Shown here one piece after another: positions 36,075 through 45,200 of a DNA stretch of 64,000 nucleotides. Position 1 is the first letter of the stretch. Every line of letters begins with the position of its first letter. The translations under genes and the position numbers were made by a program. The notes under the pieces are model-generated. The model did not search any database and was not told the origin of the DNA. It was given only the letters and a program-made list of their open reading frames with translations. The stretch lies in assembly GCF_027924565.1 (NCBI RefSeq), contig NZ_AP027041.1, positions 3,100,001-3,164,000 of the forward strand. Reading direction: 5' to 3'. Source of the stretch: Lysobacter auxotrophicus. Its GTDB lineage: Bacteria; Pseudomonadota; Gammaproteobacteria; Xanthomonadales; Xanthomonadaceae.

Positions 36075-37052
36075 CTACTCGACCGCTTCGGTTCCGGGCC
36101 AGCGCAAGGTGCGCAAGACCGCCTGCGAGGACTGCGCCGGGAACGTGATGCGCAGCGCGCGCGAGGACAACACGCCGCGCAGCTCGATGGCGAACAGGCA
36201 CACGCGTCGCGTCCGTCCGAGCGCGCGCGAGTAGCGCACGCCGGCGACGCCATCGAGCGGATGGCAGCGTTCGACCCACCGGCCGCGACGTTTGCACCGC
36301 ACCAGCAGCACGCCTTTCCACAGACGCACGTCGGGCGGCGTCCGCGAGCTGCGGATCGCGAGGAACACCATCGTCCCGACGATCGCGCCGGCGCAACACG
36401 CCGCGATCGCAACCCACCACGGCGGCGCATCGAACGCGGCGGGCCACGCCAGGGCGATGAGGTAACACGACACCACACTGCCGATCGCGAGCACCGTCGC
36501 CAGCGGGATCGCCATCAGCTCCGGACATCGTGCCCACCACGGCAGCGTGGACACCTCGCCGCCCAGGCGCGGCGCACGCTCGCGCACCGAGGTATCGGGC
36601 AGCCGTGCGAGCAGTTCGGCGAGCATCGGCGAGCGAAGCCGCGTGAATGCATTGCGATGCGCGAAGGCGAAGCTGCATCGCGCGTCGTCGGCGAGTCGCA
36701 GCGTCACCACTTCCAGCGGAAACACGTCGCGCACCTGAACGTCGCGGACCTGCACGAGTTCGATCGCGCGCTCGCCCTGTCCGCTCCCGATGCGTAGCGC
36801 TTCCGCTTCAATCCGCACGCGTTCCAGTCGCACGCCGATGCGGTTGCGCAACGCCGACACGATGCCGCCGGCGAACACGGCGACGGCCAGCGCAACGGCG
36901 CCCGCGGCGACCGGACGGTGCGCCGCGTGTCGCCAGCCGAAGCAGGCCAATGCGAGCGCGATCGCTCCCGCGCACGAAAGCGGAACGGCGGCCACGCGCC
37001 AGCGGGCCGCGGCATGGGAAACGGAAAGCGGGGAACGCATCGGGCGCCGCAC
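36075..37052 (-). CDS. Unrecognised four-helix membrane protein
   Basis: 325 residues; I do not recognise the family. Two hydrophobic helices near the N-terminus (about 19–38 and 47–68) and two in the middle (about 180–204 and 212–236) alternate with soluble segments (about 70–165 and 240–325). Each soluble part is rich in beta-prone residues (VRLERVRIEAEALRIGSG … ELVQVRDVQVRDVFPLEVVTLRLADD; VRLWKGVLLVRCKRRGRWVERCHPLDGVAGVRYS). This repeated 'two helices plus beta domain' plan suggests two bacterial-PH-like halves, but that is inference. It is alone, with a REP element downstream and no evident operon partner. Confidence 0.6.
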   Translation of the reverse strand: MRRPMRSPLSVSHAAARWRVAAVPLSCAGAIALALACFGWRHAAHRPVAAGAVALAVAVFAGGIVSALRNRIGVRLERVRIEAEALRIGSGQGERAIELVQVRDVQVRDVFPLEVVTLRLADDARCSFAFAHRNAFTRLRSPMLAELLARLPDTSVRERAPRLGGEVSTLPWWARCPELMAIPLATVLAIGSVVSCYLIALAWPAAFDAPPWWVAIAACCAGAIVGTMVFLAIRSSRTPPDVRLWKGVLLVRCKRRGRWVERCHPLDGVAGVRYSRALGRTRRVCLFAIELRGVLSSRALRITFPAQSSQAVLRTLRWPGTEAVE

Positions 37053-37158
37053 CCATCAGGGGATTCGGCCTCCCATTCTCGGCACGCACCCACGCGGTTC
37101 GAATCAGACGCTTCCGAGTTCGCGCACGCGACCCCGCGAAACAGCTACCGCCGTGGCA

Positions 37159-38403
37159 TCACTCCGCCAGCGATCGCAGCACCAGCCCCAGCGCGTACGC
37201 GAGCCCCGTGCCGGTCGCGTAGCCCAGCGTGCCGAGCAACGCGCCCACCGGCGCCAATGCCGGATGGAAGGCTGATGCAACGACCGGCGCCGAGGCCGGG
37301 CCGCCGATGTTGCTCTGCGAGCCGATCGCGAAATAGAAGAACGGCACCTTCAGCAGGCGGCCGACCAGCCACAGCAGGAGGATGTGGATCGCGAGCCACA
37401 CCAGGCCCAGCAGATACAGCCACGGGCGGTCGAACAGCGCGAGGATGTCCATCTGCATGCCGATGGCGGCGATCAGGAAATACAGCAGCAGCGTGCCGAT
37501 GTTCGACGCGCCGGCGCCTTCCAGCGTGCGCGCGCGGGTGAAGCTCAGGCCGAGCCCGACGAAGGTGGAGATCAGCACCACCCACACGAAGGGTTCGTGC
37601 AGGCTCACCGAACGCGCCCACGACACGTTCGCGCCGAACCACGCCGACAGCGGCGCCGCCAGCCAATGCGCCAAGCCCACGGTGCCGAAGGCGATGCCGA
37701 CGATCACCATCAGGTCGGTCAGCGTCGGTACGCGGCTGTGCTGCGCCTTGAATGCGGCCAGCTTGTCCTTCAGCTCGTCGATGGCGCGGGTGTCCGCGCC
37801 GCTGCGCGCGTCGATCGCCGCCGAGCGCCCGGCGAGGAAGATGAGGATCGCCATCCACACGTAACCCACGCCGACGTCGACCACCGCGAACTGGCCGAAC
37901 GTCGTCGCGTCGACCTGGAAGATTTCCTTCATCGCGAGCATGTTCGCGCCGCCGCCGGTCCAGCTGCCGGCGAGCGCGGTCATGCCGGCCCAGGTATCGC
38001 CTGCGACGGTTTCCGGGTGCACCGCCTTGAACAGCAGGAAGGCGAGGATGCCGCCTGCGACGACACTGAGCGAGGCGGTGACGTACATCGCCACCAGCTT
38101 CGGTCCCAGGCGCAGCACGGCCTTCAGGTCGATGGAGAGCGTCAGCAGCACCAGTGCGGCGGGCAGCAGCACGCGGCTGGCGACCGGGTTGTAGAGCTTG
38201 CTGTGTTCGCCGTCGATGACGCCGAAGGTGTTGAACAACCCCGGGATCAGGTAGCACAGCAGCAGCGCGGGGACGATCGAGTAGAACTTGCGGAACGATG
38301 CGAGCGACGAGGTCCAGAACACCGCGCCGAGCGTGGCGGCGATCAGCCCCAGTATCACGATGTCGTTGGTGATCAGCGCGGTACTCGGGGTGTCGTTGGG
38401 CAT
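37159..38403 (-). CDS. DUF819 family membrane protein (YjcL-like)
   Basis: 414 residues with about 11–12 membrane helices. Family blocks: FGVIDGEHSKLYNPVASRVLLPAALVLLTLSIDL, AGSWTGGGANMLAMKEIF, VDVGVGYVWMAILIF and the C-terminal AIGSQSNIGGPASAPVVASAFHPALAPVGALLGTLGYATGTGLAYALG. The last block has the small-residue-rich look of a substrate-binding helix in a secondary carrier. DUF819 proteins have no firmly assigned substrate. A possible regulatory or repeat element (38446–38481) lies between it and the upstream peptidase gene, whose stop is 93 bases away. Confidence 0.88.
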   Translation of the reverse strand: MPNDTPSTALITNDIVILGLIAATLGAVFWTSSLASFRKFYSIVPALLLCYLIPGLFNTFGVIDGEHSKLYNPVASRVLLPAALVLLTLSIDLKAVLRLGPKLVAMYVTASLSVVAGGILAFLLFKAVHPETVAGDTWAGMTALAGSWTGGGANMLAMKEIFQVDATTFGQFAVVDVGVGYVWMAILIFLAGRSAAIDARSGADTRAIDELKDKLAAFKAQHSRVPTLTDLMVIVGIAFGTVGLAHWLAAPLSAWFGANVSWARSVSLHEPFVWVVLISTFVGLGLSFTRARTLEGAGASNIGTLLLYFLIAAIGMQMDILALFDRPWLYLLGLVWLAIHILLLWLVGRLLKVPFFYFAIGSQSNIGGPASAPVVASAFHPALAPVGALLGTLGYATGTGLAYALGLVLRSLAE

Positions 38404-38445
38404 CGTGCGGGTTCCGGTGTCCTGTGGAGACGGTGAGGGTACGTT

Positions 38446-38481
38446 CCCTCACCCCGACCCTCTCCCGCGAGCGGGAGAGGG
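38446..38481. repeat. Dispersed 'CTCTCCCGCGAGCGGGAGAG' element
   Basis: CCCTCACCCCGACCCTCTCC continues into CGCGAGCGGGAGAGGG; the second part folds into a 10–11-bp hairpin. The same kind of intergenic element is widely dispersed in proteobacterial genomes. It sits 14 bases beyond the S9 peptidase stop and may also act as its 3' hairpin. Confidence 0.65.
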
Positions 38482-38495
38482 CGAATTGCTCGTGC

Positions 38496-40577
38496 TTACT
38501 TGGCGACGACGTCCTGGCCGATGTAACGCTTCAGCCACGCGTTGACCGTATCGTGCCACTGCACCGAGTTGGCCGGCTTGAGCACCCAGTGGTTCTCGTC
38601 CGGGAAGTACAGGAACTGCGACGCGATGCCCTGGCGCTGCAGCGCGGTGAACACGCCGATGCCCTGCTCCACCGGGATGCGGAAGTCCTGCTGCCCGTGC
38701 ACGACGAGCATCGGCACGCGCCACTGCTTGACGTGGTTGACCGGGTTGAACTTCTCGTAGTTCGACGCCTTGTCGATGGCGTTGCCGCCCTGCTCCCAGT
38801 CGGTGAACCACTGTTCTTCCGTCGCGAAGCCCATCATGCGCTGGTCGAACACGCCGTCGTGGCTGACCAGGCACTTCCACGGCTGGTTCCAGTTGCCGGC
38901 AATCCAGTTGACCATGAAGCCACCGTAGCTCGCGCCCAGCGCGCAGGCCTTGTCGCCGTCGAGGAAGCCGTACTGCTTTTGCGCCGCGGCCCAGCCCTTC
39001 TGCAGGTCCTCCAGCGGACGGTCGCCCCAGTGCTGGCTGATCGCATCGGTGAACGCCTGGCCGTAACCGGTCGAGCCGTGGAAGTCGATCATCACCACCG
39101 CGTAGCCCTGGCCCGCGTACGTCTGCGGGTTCCAGCGGTAGCTCCAGCCGTTGCCGAAGCTGCCCTGCGGGCCGCCGTGGATGAGGAACGCGACCGGATA
39201 CTTCTTGCCTTCCTGGTAGTTCCACGGCTTGACGATGTAGCCGTGCACGGTGTCGCCGTTCCAGCCCTTGAAGTCGAACTGTTCGAAATCGCCGAACGCG
39301 ACGTCGGGCAGGCGCTCGCCGGTGGTCTGCGTGATCGCGCGCAGCGGCGCGGACGCATCGGCGCTCGTGGTGTAGAGCACGTCGCCGGTCTTGAGCGTGT
39401 TGCGCGTGAGCGCGAGCGTCGGACCGGCGAGATCGATGGACGAGATGCTGCCTTCGCCGACGAGCTTCTTCGCCTCGCCCGACGCGATGTCGACTGCGAA
39501 CAGCGGGTGCTCGCCCATGTCGGTGGCGGTGGTGTAGATCGTCCTGCCGTCATTGGCGAGCGTGATGCCATCGGCGGAACGGTCCCACTTCGGCGCGATC
39601 TCGCGCGCCTTGCCCGTCGCGAGGTCCATCGCCATCAGGCCGAAGCGGTCGGCTTCGAAACCCGGACGCTTCATCGCGCGATAGAACAGCGTCTTGCCGT
39701 CGCTGCTGAAGGTCGCGCCGGTGTCCCATGCGGGATTCGACGCGGTGAGGTTCTTCGCCGTGCCGGTGCCGTCGGCGTTGACCTGGTACAGGTCGAAGTT
39801 GGTCGACGTCGGCTCCTTCGCGTCGGCGATGCGTGCGCTGAACACCAGCGACTTGCCGTCGGGCGACCAGGTGTATTCGGTGCTGTCTCCGAACGGGCGC
39901 GACGGCACGTCGCCGTTGACGCCGCCGCTGACGAGCGTCGCGTTGCTCGCCGGCTTGTCGCCGAGCGTGGCCACGAACAGGCGGTTCAGGCGGCCGTCGT
40001 TCCACGCGTCCCAGTGGCGGATGAACATGCGGTCGAACACGACGCCCGTGTTCTTCTGCGCGCCGCGCTCGTCGAGCTGCTTCTTCGAGCAGGCGAGATC
40101 GCCCTTGCAGTCCGGGAAGACTTCCAGGTTGATCGCCACGCGCTTGCCGTCGGGCGAGAGCTTGTAGCCGCCGACGTCGGTGTTCAGCGCCGTCACCTGC
40201 TTGGGCGTGCCGCCGGCGGCGGGAATCGAGTACAGCTGCATCGAGCCGCCCTTCGCGCTGAGGAAGTAGACGGTCTTGCCGTCGGGCGAGAAGCCCGGCG
40301 AATTGACGTTCCAGCCGTCCGGCGTGAGGCGCTTGGGCGGCGCGGCATCGCGCGCCATCAGGTCTTCGATGTAAAGCGCGGTCGAGGACTTGTTGGCTGC
40401 CATATCGACCACGCGCTTGGCGAACACCACGCGGCGGCCGTCGGGCGACAGCGTCGGCGAGGACACGCGCTCGAGCGAAGCGAGGTCGCGCACGTCGAAG
40501 CCGCGCGCGGCCAGTGCGTTGGTGGAACCGCAGGCGAGCAGTAGCGCGAGCGGGAGGATGGCGTGGCGTGGCGTCAT
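38496..40577 (-). CDS. S9-family serine peptidase (dipeptidyl/acylaminoacyl peptidase type), secreted
   Basis: 693 residues. A signal peptide (about 1–23, ending STNALAA) is followed by a WD40-like beta-propeller (about 30–430, with repeated LSPDGRRVVF, SPDGKTVYF and SPDGKSLVF blades) and a C-terminal alpha/beta-hydrolase domain. The nucleophile is S550 in GASYGGFM; the Asp lies in VVHGQQDFRIPVEQG and the His in PDENHWVLKP. The enzyme should release dipeptides or acyl-amino acids in the periplasm. Start: the ATG directly before the signal peptide at 40577; the upstream frame is translated repeat DNA. It neighbours OPT and POT peptide transporters. Confidence 0.93.
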   Translation of the reverse strand: MTPRHAILPLALLLACGSTNALAARGFDVRDLASLERVSSPTLSPDGRRVVFAKRVVDMAANKSSTALYIEDLMARDAAPPKRLTPDGWNVNSPGFSPDGKTVYFLSAKGGSMQLYSIPAAGGTPKQVTALNTDVGGYKLSPDGKRVAINLEVFPDCKGDLACSKKQLDERGAQKNTGVVFDRMFIRHWDAWNDGRLNRLFVATLGDKPASNATLVSGGVNGDVPSRPFGDSTEYTWSPDGKSLVFSARIADAKEPTSTNFDLYQVNADGTGTAKNLTASNPAWDTGATFSSDGKTLFYRAMKRPGFEADRFGLMAMDLATGKAREIAPKWDRSADGITLANDGRTIYTTATDMGEHPLFAVDIASGEAKKLVGEGSISSIDLAGPTLALTRNTLKTGDVLYTTSADASAPLRAITQTTGERLPDVAFGDFEQFDFKGWNGDTVHGYIVKPWNYQEGKKYPVAFLIHGGPQGSFGNGWSYRWNPQTYAGQGYAVVMIDFHGSTGYGQAFTDAISQHWGDRPLEDLQKGWAAAQKQYGFLDGDKACALGASYGGFMVNWIAGNWNQPWKCLVSHDGVFDQRMMGFATEEQWFTDWEQGGNAIDKASNYEKFNPVNHVKQWRVPMLVVHGQQDFRIPVEQGIGVFTALQRQGIASQFLYFPDENHWVLKPANSVQWHDTVNAWLKRYIGQDVVAK

Positions 40578-40628
40578 GTGCGTCTCTCGATTGCATGCGG
40601 TCGCTGGAGCGAGCCGCGGGGTTTGATC

Positions 40629-40731
40629 GTCATCCCCGCGCAGGCGGGGATCCATGGACGTCATGCGCCTTGCCGCTGCGCGTCGTGGCGGATGAAGCAA
40701 CGTCCATGGAGTCCGCCTTCGCGGGAATGAC
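40629..40731. repeat. Inverted pair of 'GTCATCCCCGCG' repeats
   Basis: Arm 40629–40661 (GTCATCCCCGCGCAGGCGGGG, reading on to ATCCATGGACGT) and arm 40700–40731 (ACGTCCATGGAGTCCGCC, then TTCGCGGGAATGAC) are imperfect inverted copies separated by 38 bases. They fill the gap between the OPT gene stop and the S9 gene start and are related to the repeats at 42890–43207. Confidence 0.75.
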
Positions 40732-40748
40732 CGAATGTCTGGACCTCG

Positions 40749-42692
40749 TCAGGTCGTCTTCAGTGCCGGATCGCTGTCGCGCACGCTGGTGCGATACAGC
40801 AGCCACGCAACCACGGCCAGGACCGCGAGGCCGACCCACGGGCCCAGGTGCGTACCCAGCGAGAGCACGTCGGCGCGACCGGACACGACGATCGGAATCG
40901 CGATGGCGATGCCCGTCAGCGCTTCGCCGGTGATCAGGCCCGCGGCGAACAGCGTGCCCGGACGATGCGCGCGATCGCGCTCGGCTTCGTCGCTGTCGAT
41001 CGACAGGCCGTGGCGACGCTCGACGATGTACGCGAGCAGGCCGCCGAGGAAAATCGGCACCATCAGTTCCAGCGGCAGGTAGATGCCGATGGCCGCGGCC
41101 AGCACCGGCACGCGGAAGTGCGACCTGCGCGACTTCAGCCATTCATCCAGCGCGATGACCAGCGCGCCGATGACGGCGCCGATGCCGATCATGTCCCACG
41201 GCAGCTTGCCGCCGAACAGGCCCTTGGCGACGGACGCCATCAGCGTGGCCTGCGGCGCGGACAGCGAGTTTGGATGCTGCGCGGTCGGCGGACCGATGCC
41301 GTAGGCCTGCGCGAGCAGGTTCAGCACCGGTGCCATGATCAGCGCGCACGAGAACGCGCCGATGCCGAGCATCAGCTGCTGCTTCCACGGCGTGGCGCCG
41401 ACGATGTAGCCGGCCTTGAGATCCTGCAGGTTGTCGCCGCCGACCGCTGCCGCGCAGCACACCACGGCGCCGATCATGATCGCGGCAACCGGGCCGATGG
41501 ACGAATCGCGGCCGAGCAGCAGCATCAGCACGAGCGAGGCGAACAGGATCGTCGCGATGGTGATGCCGGAAACGGGATTGTTCGAGGAACCCACCAGGCC
41601 GGCGAGGTACGCCGACACCGACACGAACAGGAAGCCGGCGACGATCATGATGATCGTCATCGTCAGGCTCACGCCCCAGGACTGCACGATCGCGTGGTAG
41701 AGCATCCACAGCGGGATCACGAACACGGCGAGCGCGACGAGCATCCACTTCATCGGAAGATCGCGTTCGGTTTCGGCAACGGCCAGGCCGCCGCCCTTGC
41801 GCGCCGCGGCCAGGCCGCTCTTGATGCCCGAAGCCAGCGAGTTGCGCAGCGAGAACAGCGTCCAGATGCCGCCGATCAGCATCGCGCCGACGCCGAGGTA
41901 GCGGATCTTCGCCGACCAGATCGCGCCGCCTGCATCAGCGGCGGACGCGCCGGCGATCTGCGCGGCCAGCGCCGGATCGGAGTTGAGGAAGAACGCGTGG
42001 TAGATCGGAATGGCGAACTGCCACGACAGGATCGAGCCGGACACCACCACGATGCCGATGTTCAGGCCGACGATGTAACCCACGCCCAGCAGCGCCGGCG
42101 ACAGGTTGGTGCCCATGTAGCCCAGGTACTTGCCGATGAAGCCCGAGGCGACGGCGTTGTCGGGGATCAGGCGCAGGCCGCTTTCCGCGGCAAGCTTCAC
42201 CAGCGCGCCGAGGCCACCGGCGACGCCGAGGATCTTCAGGCCCGGGCCGGGGTTCTCGCCGGCCTTGAGCACTTCGGCCGCGGCCTTGCCTTCGGGGAAC
42301 GGCAGCGGTTCCTCGACGATCATCGAGCGGCGCAGCGGCACCGAGAACAGCACGCCGAGCAGGCCGCCGAGACCGGCGATGCCGACGACCCACCAGTATT
42401 TGAAGTCGGGCCAGACGCCCATGATGATCAGCGCGGGGATCGTGAAGATCACGCCGGCGGCGATCGACGAGCCCGCCGAAGCGCCGGTCTGGACGATGTT
42501 GTTTTCCAGGATGCTGCCGCCGCCCAGCAGGCGCAGCACGCCCATGGAGACGACCGCGGCGGGAATCGCGGTGGCGATGGTCAGGCCCGCGAACAGGCCC
42601 AGGTATGCGTTGGCGGCGGAGAGGATCACCGCCAGCACGACGGCCAGCAGGACAGCACGGAAGGTCAATTGCGGCGTCGCGGGCGAGGCCAT
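40749..42692 (-). CDS. OPT family oligopeptide transporter
   Basis: 647 residues with about 14–16 membrane helices. Typical bacterial OPT stretches: the N-terminal LTFRAVLLAVVLAVILSAANAYLGLFAGLTIATAIPAAVVSMGVLRLL, ILENNIVQTGASAGSSIAAGVIFTIPALIIMG, VEEPLPFPEGKAAAEVLKAGE and GGDNLQDLKAGYIVGATPWKQQ. OPT carriers take up oligopeptides or metal–chelate complexes by proton symport. The start ATG at 42692 follows GGAG. A terminator-like hairpin lies about 105 bases upstream in its leader. It is between two S9 peptidase/POT genes, which favours peptides as substrate. Confidence 0.93.
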   Translation of the reverse strand: MASPATPQLTFRAVLLAVVLAVILSAANAYLGLFAGLTIATAIPAAVVSMGVLRLLGGGSILENNIVQTGASAGSSIAAGVIFTIPALIIMGVWPDFKYWWVVGIAGLGGLLGVLFSVPLRRSMIVEEPLPFPEGKAAAEVLKAGENPGPGLKILGVAGGLGALVKLAAESGLRLIPDNAVASGFIGKYLGYMGTNLSPALLGVGYIVGLNIGIVVVSGSILSWQFAIPIYHAFFLNSDPALAAQIAGASAADAGGAIWSAKIRYLGVGAMLIGGIWTLFSLRNSLASGIKSGLAAARKGGGLAVAETERDLPMKWMLVALAVFVIPLWMLYHAIVQSWGVSLTMTIIMIVAGFLFVSVSAYLAGLVGSSNNPVSGITIATILFASLVLMLLLGRDSSIGPVAAIMIGAVVCCAAAVGGDNLQDLKAGYIVGATPWKQQLMLGIGAFSCALIMAPVLNLLAQAYGIGPPTAQHPNSLSAPQATLMASVAKGLFGGKLPWDMIGIGAVIGALVIALDEWLKSRRSHFRVPVLAAAIGIYLPLELMVPIFLGGLLAYIVERRHGLSIDSDEAERDRAHRPGTLFAAGLITGEALTGIAIAIPIVVSGRADVLSLGTHLGPWVGLAVLAVVAWLLYRTSVRDSDPALKTT

Positions 42693-42795
42693 CGGCAGCT
42701 CCAGGCGGAGTGAACGGGGAAAACGGGAAAACGGGAAAACGGTGACGCGAATCGGGCAAAGCGCCCGGATCATCGCATCCGGCAGGCGCGCCTGT

Positions 42796-42826
42796 AAAAA
42801 CCCCGTCACGAATGGACAGGACGGGG
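42796..42826 (-). promoter_or_regulatory. Terminator-like hairpin in the leader of the OPT gene
   Basis: A perfect 7-bp stem (CCCCGTC/GACGGGG) with a 12-nt loop, followed on the minus strand by TTTTT. It faces into the OPT gene about 104 bases before its start, and no minus-strand gene lies upstream for it to terminate. It may act as an attenuator or stop antisense transcription from the repeat region. Confidence 0.5.
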
Positions 42827-42889
42827 CAAGCATGCGGCGGTGCAGCGATACGCGGTGGTATTGGTGGGATTCGGGCGCGCCCCGATTCC

Positions 42890-43207
42890 GTCGTCCCGGC
42901 GAAGGCCGGACTCAGGCCATCAAGACATCGGCCGTCCACACCGTCAACCCGGCGAAGGCCGGGACCCAGGCCTCACGCCATCCGCCCTTGCATCGTCATT
43001 CCAGCGAAAGCTGGAACCCATTTTTGCTTTCCGTCCTTCAAGCATGGGACGCAACATCAACATGGGTTCCAGCTTTCGCTGGAATGACGGTGAGAGAGCG
43101 TGGCCCAGAGCGAACGGGCTTACGGGCCGGCTGCCTTTTCTCGAACGAAGACGACGAGGACGCGGACAGCGTGACGGTCTGGGTCCCGGCCTTCGCCGGG
43201 ACGACGG
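42890..43207. repeat. Nested inverted array of five 'GTCNTYCCRGCGAARGCYGG' units
   Basis: Units at 42890–42916, 42943–42970 and 42995–43020 read forward; units at 43063–43088 and 43179–43207 read in reverse. The third and fourth are perfect 26-nt inverted copies (GTCATTCCAGCGAAAGCTGG, then AACCCA), 42 bases apart. The 682-base gap between the OPT and POT genes otherwise holds only the leader hairpin and no coding sequence. Confidence 0.8.
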
Positions 43208-43374
43208 AGTAACGAGGCGCACACGCCAACGACGCCCGCGCACAATCCGCTCCACCCGCTACAAAAACGCACCCAAACGCCGCCCCACGCCTGCGCGCGA
43301 ACCTTTCCAACCCTCGTCTCCACGGGGCGCCGCGCCCCGCTCCTATACTCCCCCGTCCCCTCGCGGAACCCATC

Positions 43375-45144
43375 GTGGCCACCCTCTACCTCCCCATCGC
43401 CCGCGATCCGCGCGACGAACTCTTCGGCCACCCCAAAGGCGTCTACGTCTGCTTCTTCACCGAGATGTGGGAACGTTTCTCCTTCTACGGGATGAAGGCG
43501 CTGCTGCTGCTCTACCTGCTGCAACACCATCGCTTCGGCGATGGGCCGGGGTTGGACGTCCTCGGCGCATACGGCGGGCTCGTGTACTGCCTGCCGGTGG
43601 TGGGCGGCCTGCTCGCCGATCGCTTCCTGGGCATGCGCAAGGCCATCGTCTTCGGCGGACTGCTGCTCGTCGCCGGGCACCTGGGCATGGCGGTGGAGGG
43701 CCACGCGGCGACCGTCAGTGGCGGTCATGTGATGCGCGACGAGGGCGCGCTGCGCGTGTTCTATTTTTCACTGGCGCTGATCATTGTCGGCGTCGGCTTC
43801 CTCAAGCCGAACATTTCCACCATCGTCGGGCGCCTGTATCCCGAGAACGATCCGCGCCGCGATTCGGGTTTCTCGCTGTTCTACGCCGGCATCAACCTCG
43901 GCGCGCTGTTCTCGGCGCTGGTGTGCGGCTACCTGGGGCAGACGCTCGGCTGGAAGTGGGGCTTCGGCGCGGCGGGCATCGGCATGCTGCTGGGACTGGC
44001 GCAGTTCCTCTGGGGCCAGAAATATCTGCACGGCCACGCCGAGCCGCCGGATCCCGCGCGCCTGCGCGAGCGCGTTGCCGGCATGCCGCGCGAATGGGCG
44101 ATCTACCTGGGCTCGCTGCTCGCGCTGGTGCCGCTGGCGGCGCTGATGTGGGCCGTCGCGAACGGACGGTTCGCGCTCGGCGGCGAGGTCTCGCTCGCGT
44201 TGCTGCTCATGCTGCTGGTGATGCTCGCGGTGCTGGCGTGGTTCGCGTGGTTCCTGAAAACGCGCTGCACGCGCGAACAACGCCATCGCATGCTCGCGCT
44301 GATGGCGTTGATCTTCATGGCGCTGGTGTACTTCACGTTGTACGAGCAGACGTACGGTTCGTGGGTGACCTTCACCGATCGCCTGCTCACCAAGGATGTG
44401 TTCCCGTCGCTGGTGATCCGCGAAGGCACGCCGTGGCCGTGGTCGACGATCTCGCTGGTGCTCGCGCCCGCGGCGTTCGTCGCCGCGGCGGCGCTGTCGG
44501 ACCGCCGGCCGGATTCGCCGATGCCGAAAGTGCTGTTCGCCGGCGCGATCGTGCTGATGCTCGTCTTCCTCCTGCGCGATTGCGTGGTGTTGCCGCAGAC
44601 GGCCGGCTCGCTGACGTACCTCGGCGCGCTGTTCCTGGTGCTGCTCGCGCCGGTGTTCGCGCGCTTGTGGGATTCGCTCGACCGGCGCGGGCTGGATCCA
44701 TCGAAGCCGGCAAAATCCGCGCTGGGCCTGCTCTTCGCCGGCCTGAGCTTCGTGCCCATGGCGTGCGCGGCGCAGCACGCGGGCGACACGGGACAACTCG
44801 CAAGCGTGTGGTGGCTGGTGCTGGCCTACCTGGTGCTGGAAATCGGCGAGATGTGCCTGGCGCCGGTCGGCCTCGCGGCGGTGACGCAGCTGTCGGTGAA
44901 GAGCGTCATGAGCCTGATGATGGGCACGTGGTTCCTCGCGACCGCGTTCTCCGAAACACTGGCCGCGCTGTTCGGCAAGCTCGCCGCGATCGACATGCCC
45001 GAAGGCGCCGCGCTCGACTTCCCCGCGGCCGGCACGAAATACGCGGACCTGTTCTGGCTGATGACCGCCATCGGCGTCGGCTGGGCGCTGCTCGCCTTCA
45101 TCGCCGCGCCGATGCTGCGCCGGCTGATGCACGGCGTGAAGTGA
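43375..45144 (+). CDS. POT/PTR-family proton-dependent peptide transporter
   Basis: 589 residues, about 14 membrane helices. The N-terminal signature HPKGVYVCFFTEMWERFSFYGMKALLLLYLL contains the ExxERFxYY-type proton-coupling motif, and GVGFLKPNISTIVGRLY and FSLFYAGINLGALFSALVCGYLGQ are the PTR2 motifs. It imports di- and tripeptides with protons. The start is GTG at 43375 (GTGGCCACC), with a weak GCGGAA upstream. It is longer than E. coli DtpA (500 aa) because of extended mid-protein helices, as in other Xanthomonadaceae. It converges on an S9 peptidase gene. Confidence 0.94.
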   Translation: MATLYLPIARDPRDELFGHPKGVYVCFFTEMWERFSFYGMKALLLLYLLQHHRFGDGPGLDVLGAYGGLVYCLPVVGGLLADRFLGMRKAIVFGGLLLVAGHLGMAVEGHAATVSGGHVMRDEGALRVFYFSLALIIVGVGFLKPNISTIVGRLYPENDPRRDSGFSLFYAGINLGALFSALVCGYLGQTLGWKWGFGAAGIGMLLGLAQFLWGQKYLHGHAEPPDPARLRERVAGMPREWAIYLGSLLALVPLAALMWAVANGRFALGGEVSLALLLMLLVMLAVLAWFAWFLKTRCTREQRHRMLALMALIFMALVYFTLYEQTYGSWVTFTDRLLTKDVFPSLVIREGTPWPWSTISLVLAPAAFVAAAALSDRRPDSPMPKVLFAGAIVLMLVFLLRDCVVLPQTAGSLTYLGALFLVLLAPVFARLWDSLDRRGLDPSKPAKSALGLLFAGLSFVPMACAAQHAGDTGQLASVWWLVLAYLVLEIGEMCLAPVGLAAVTQLSVKSVMSLMMGTWFLATAFSETLAALFGKLAAIDMPEGAALDFPAAGTKYADLFWLMTAIGVGWALLAFIAAPMLRRLMHGVK

Positions 45145-45155
45145 TCGCACGAAAA

Positions 45156-45181
45156 CGAACGGCGCCCGCAGGCGCCGTTCG
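45156..45181. terminator. Shared terminator of the POT and second S9 genes
   Basis: A perfect 11-bp stem (CGAACGGCGCC/GGCGCCGTTCG) with a CGCA loop between two convergent genes. On the minus strand it is followed by TTTTCG. Confidence 0.7.
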
Positions 45182-45200
45182 ATCCGCTCATTGAAGCCAG

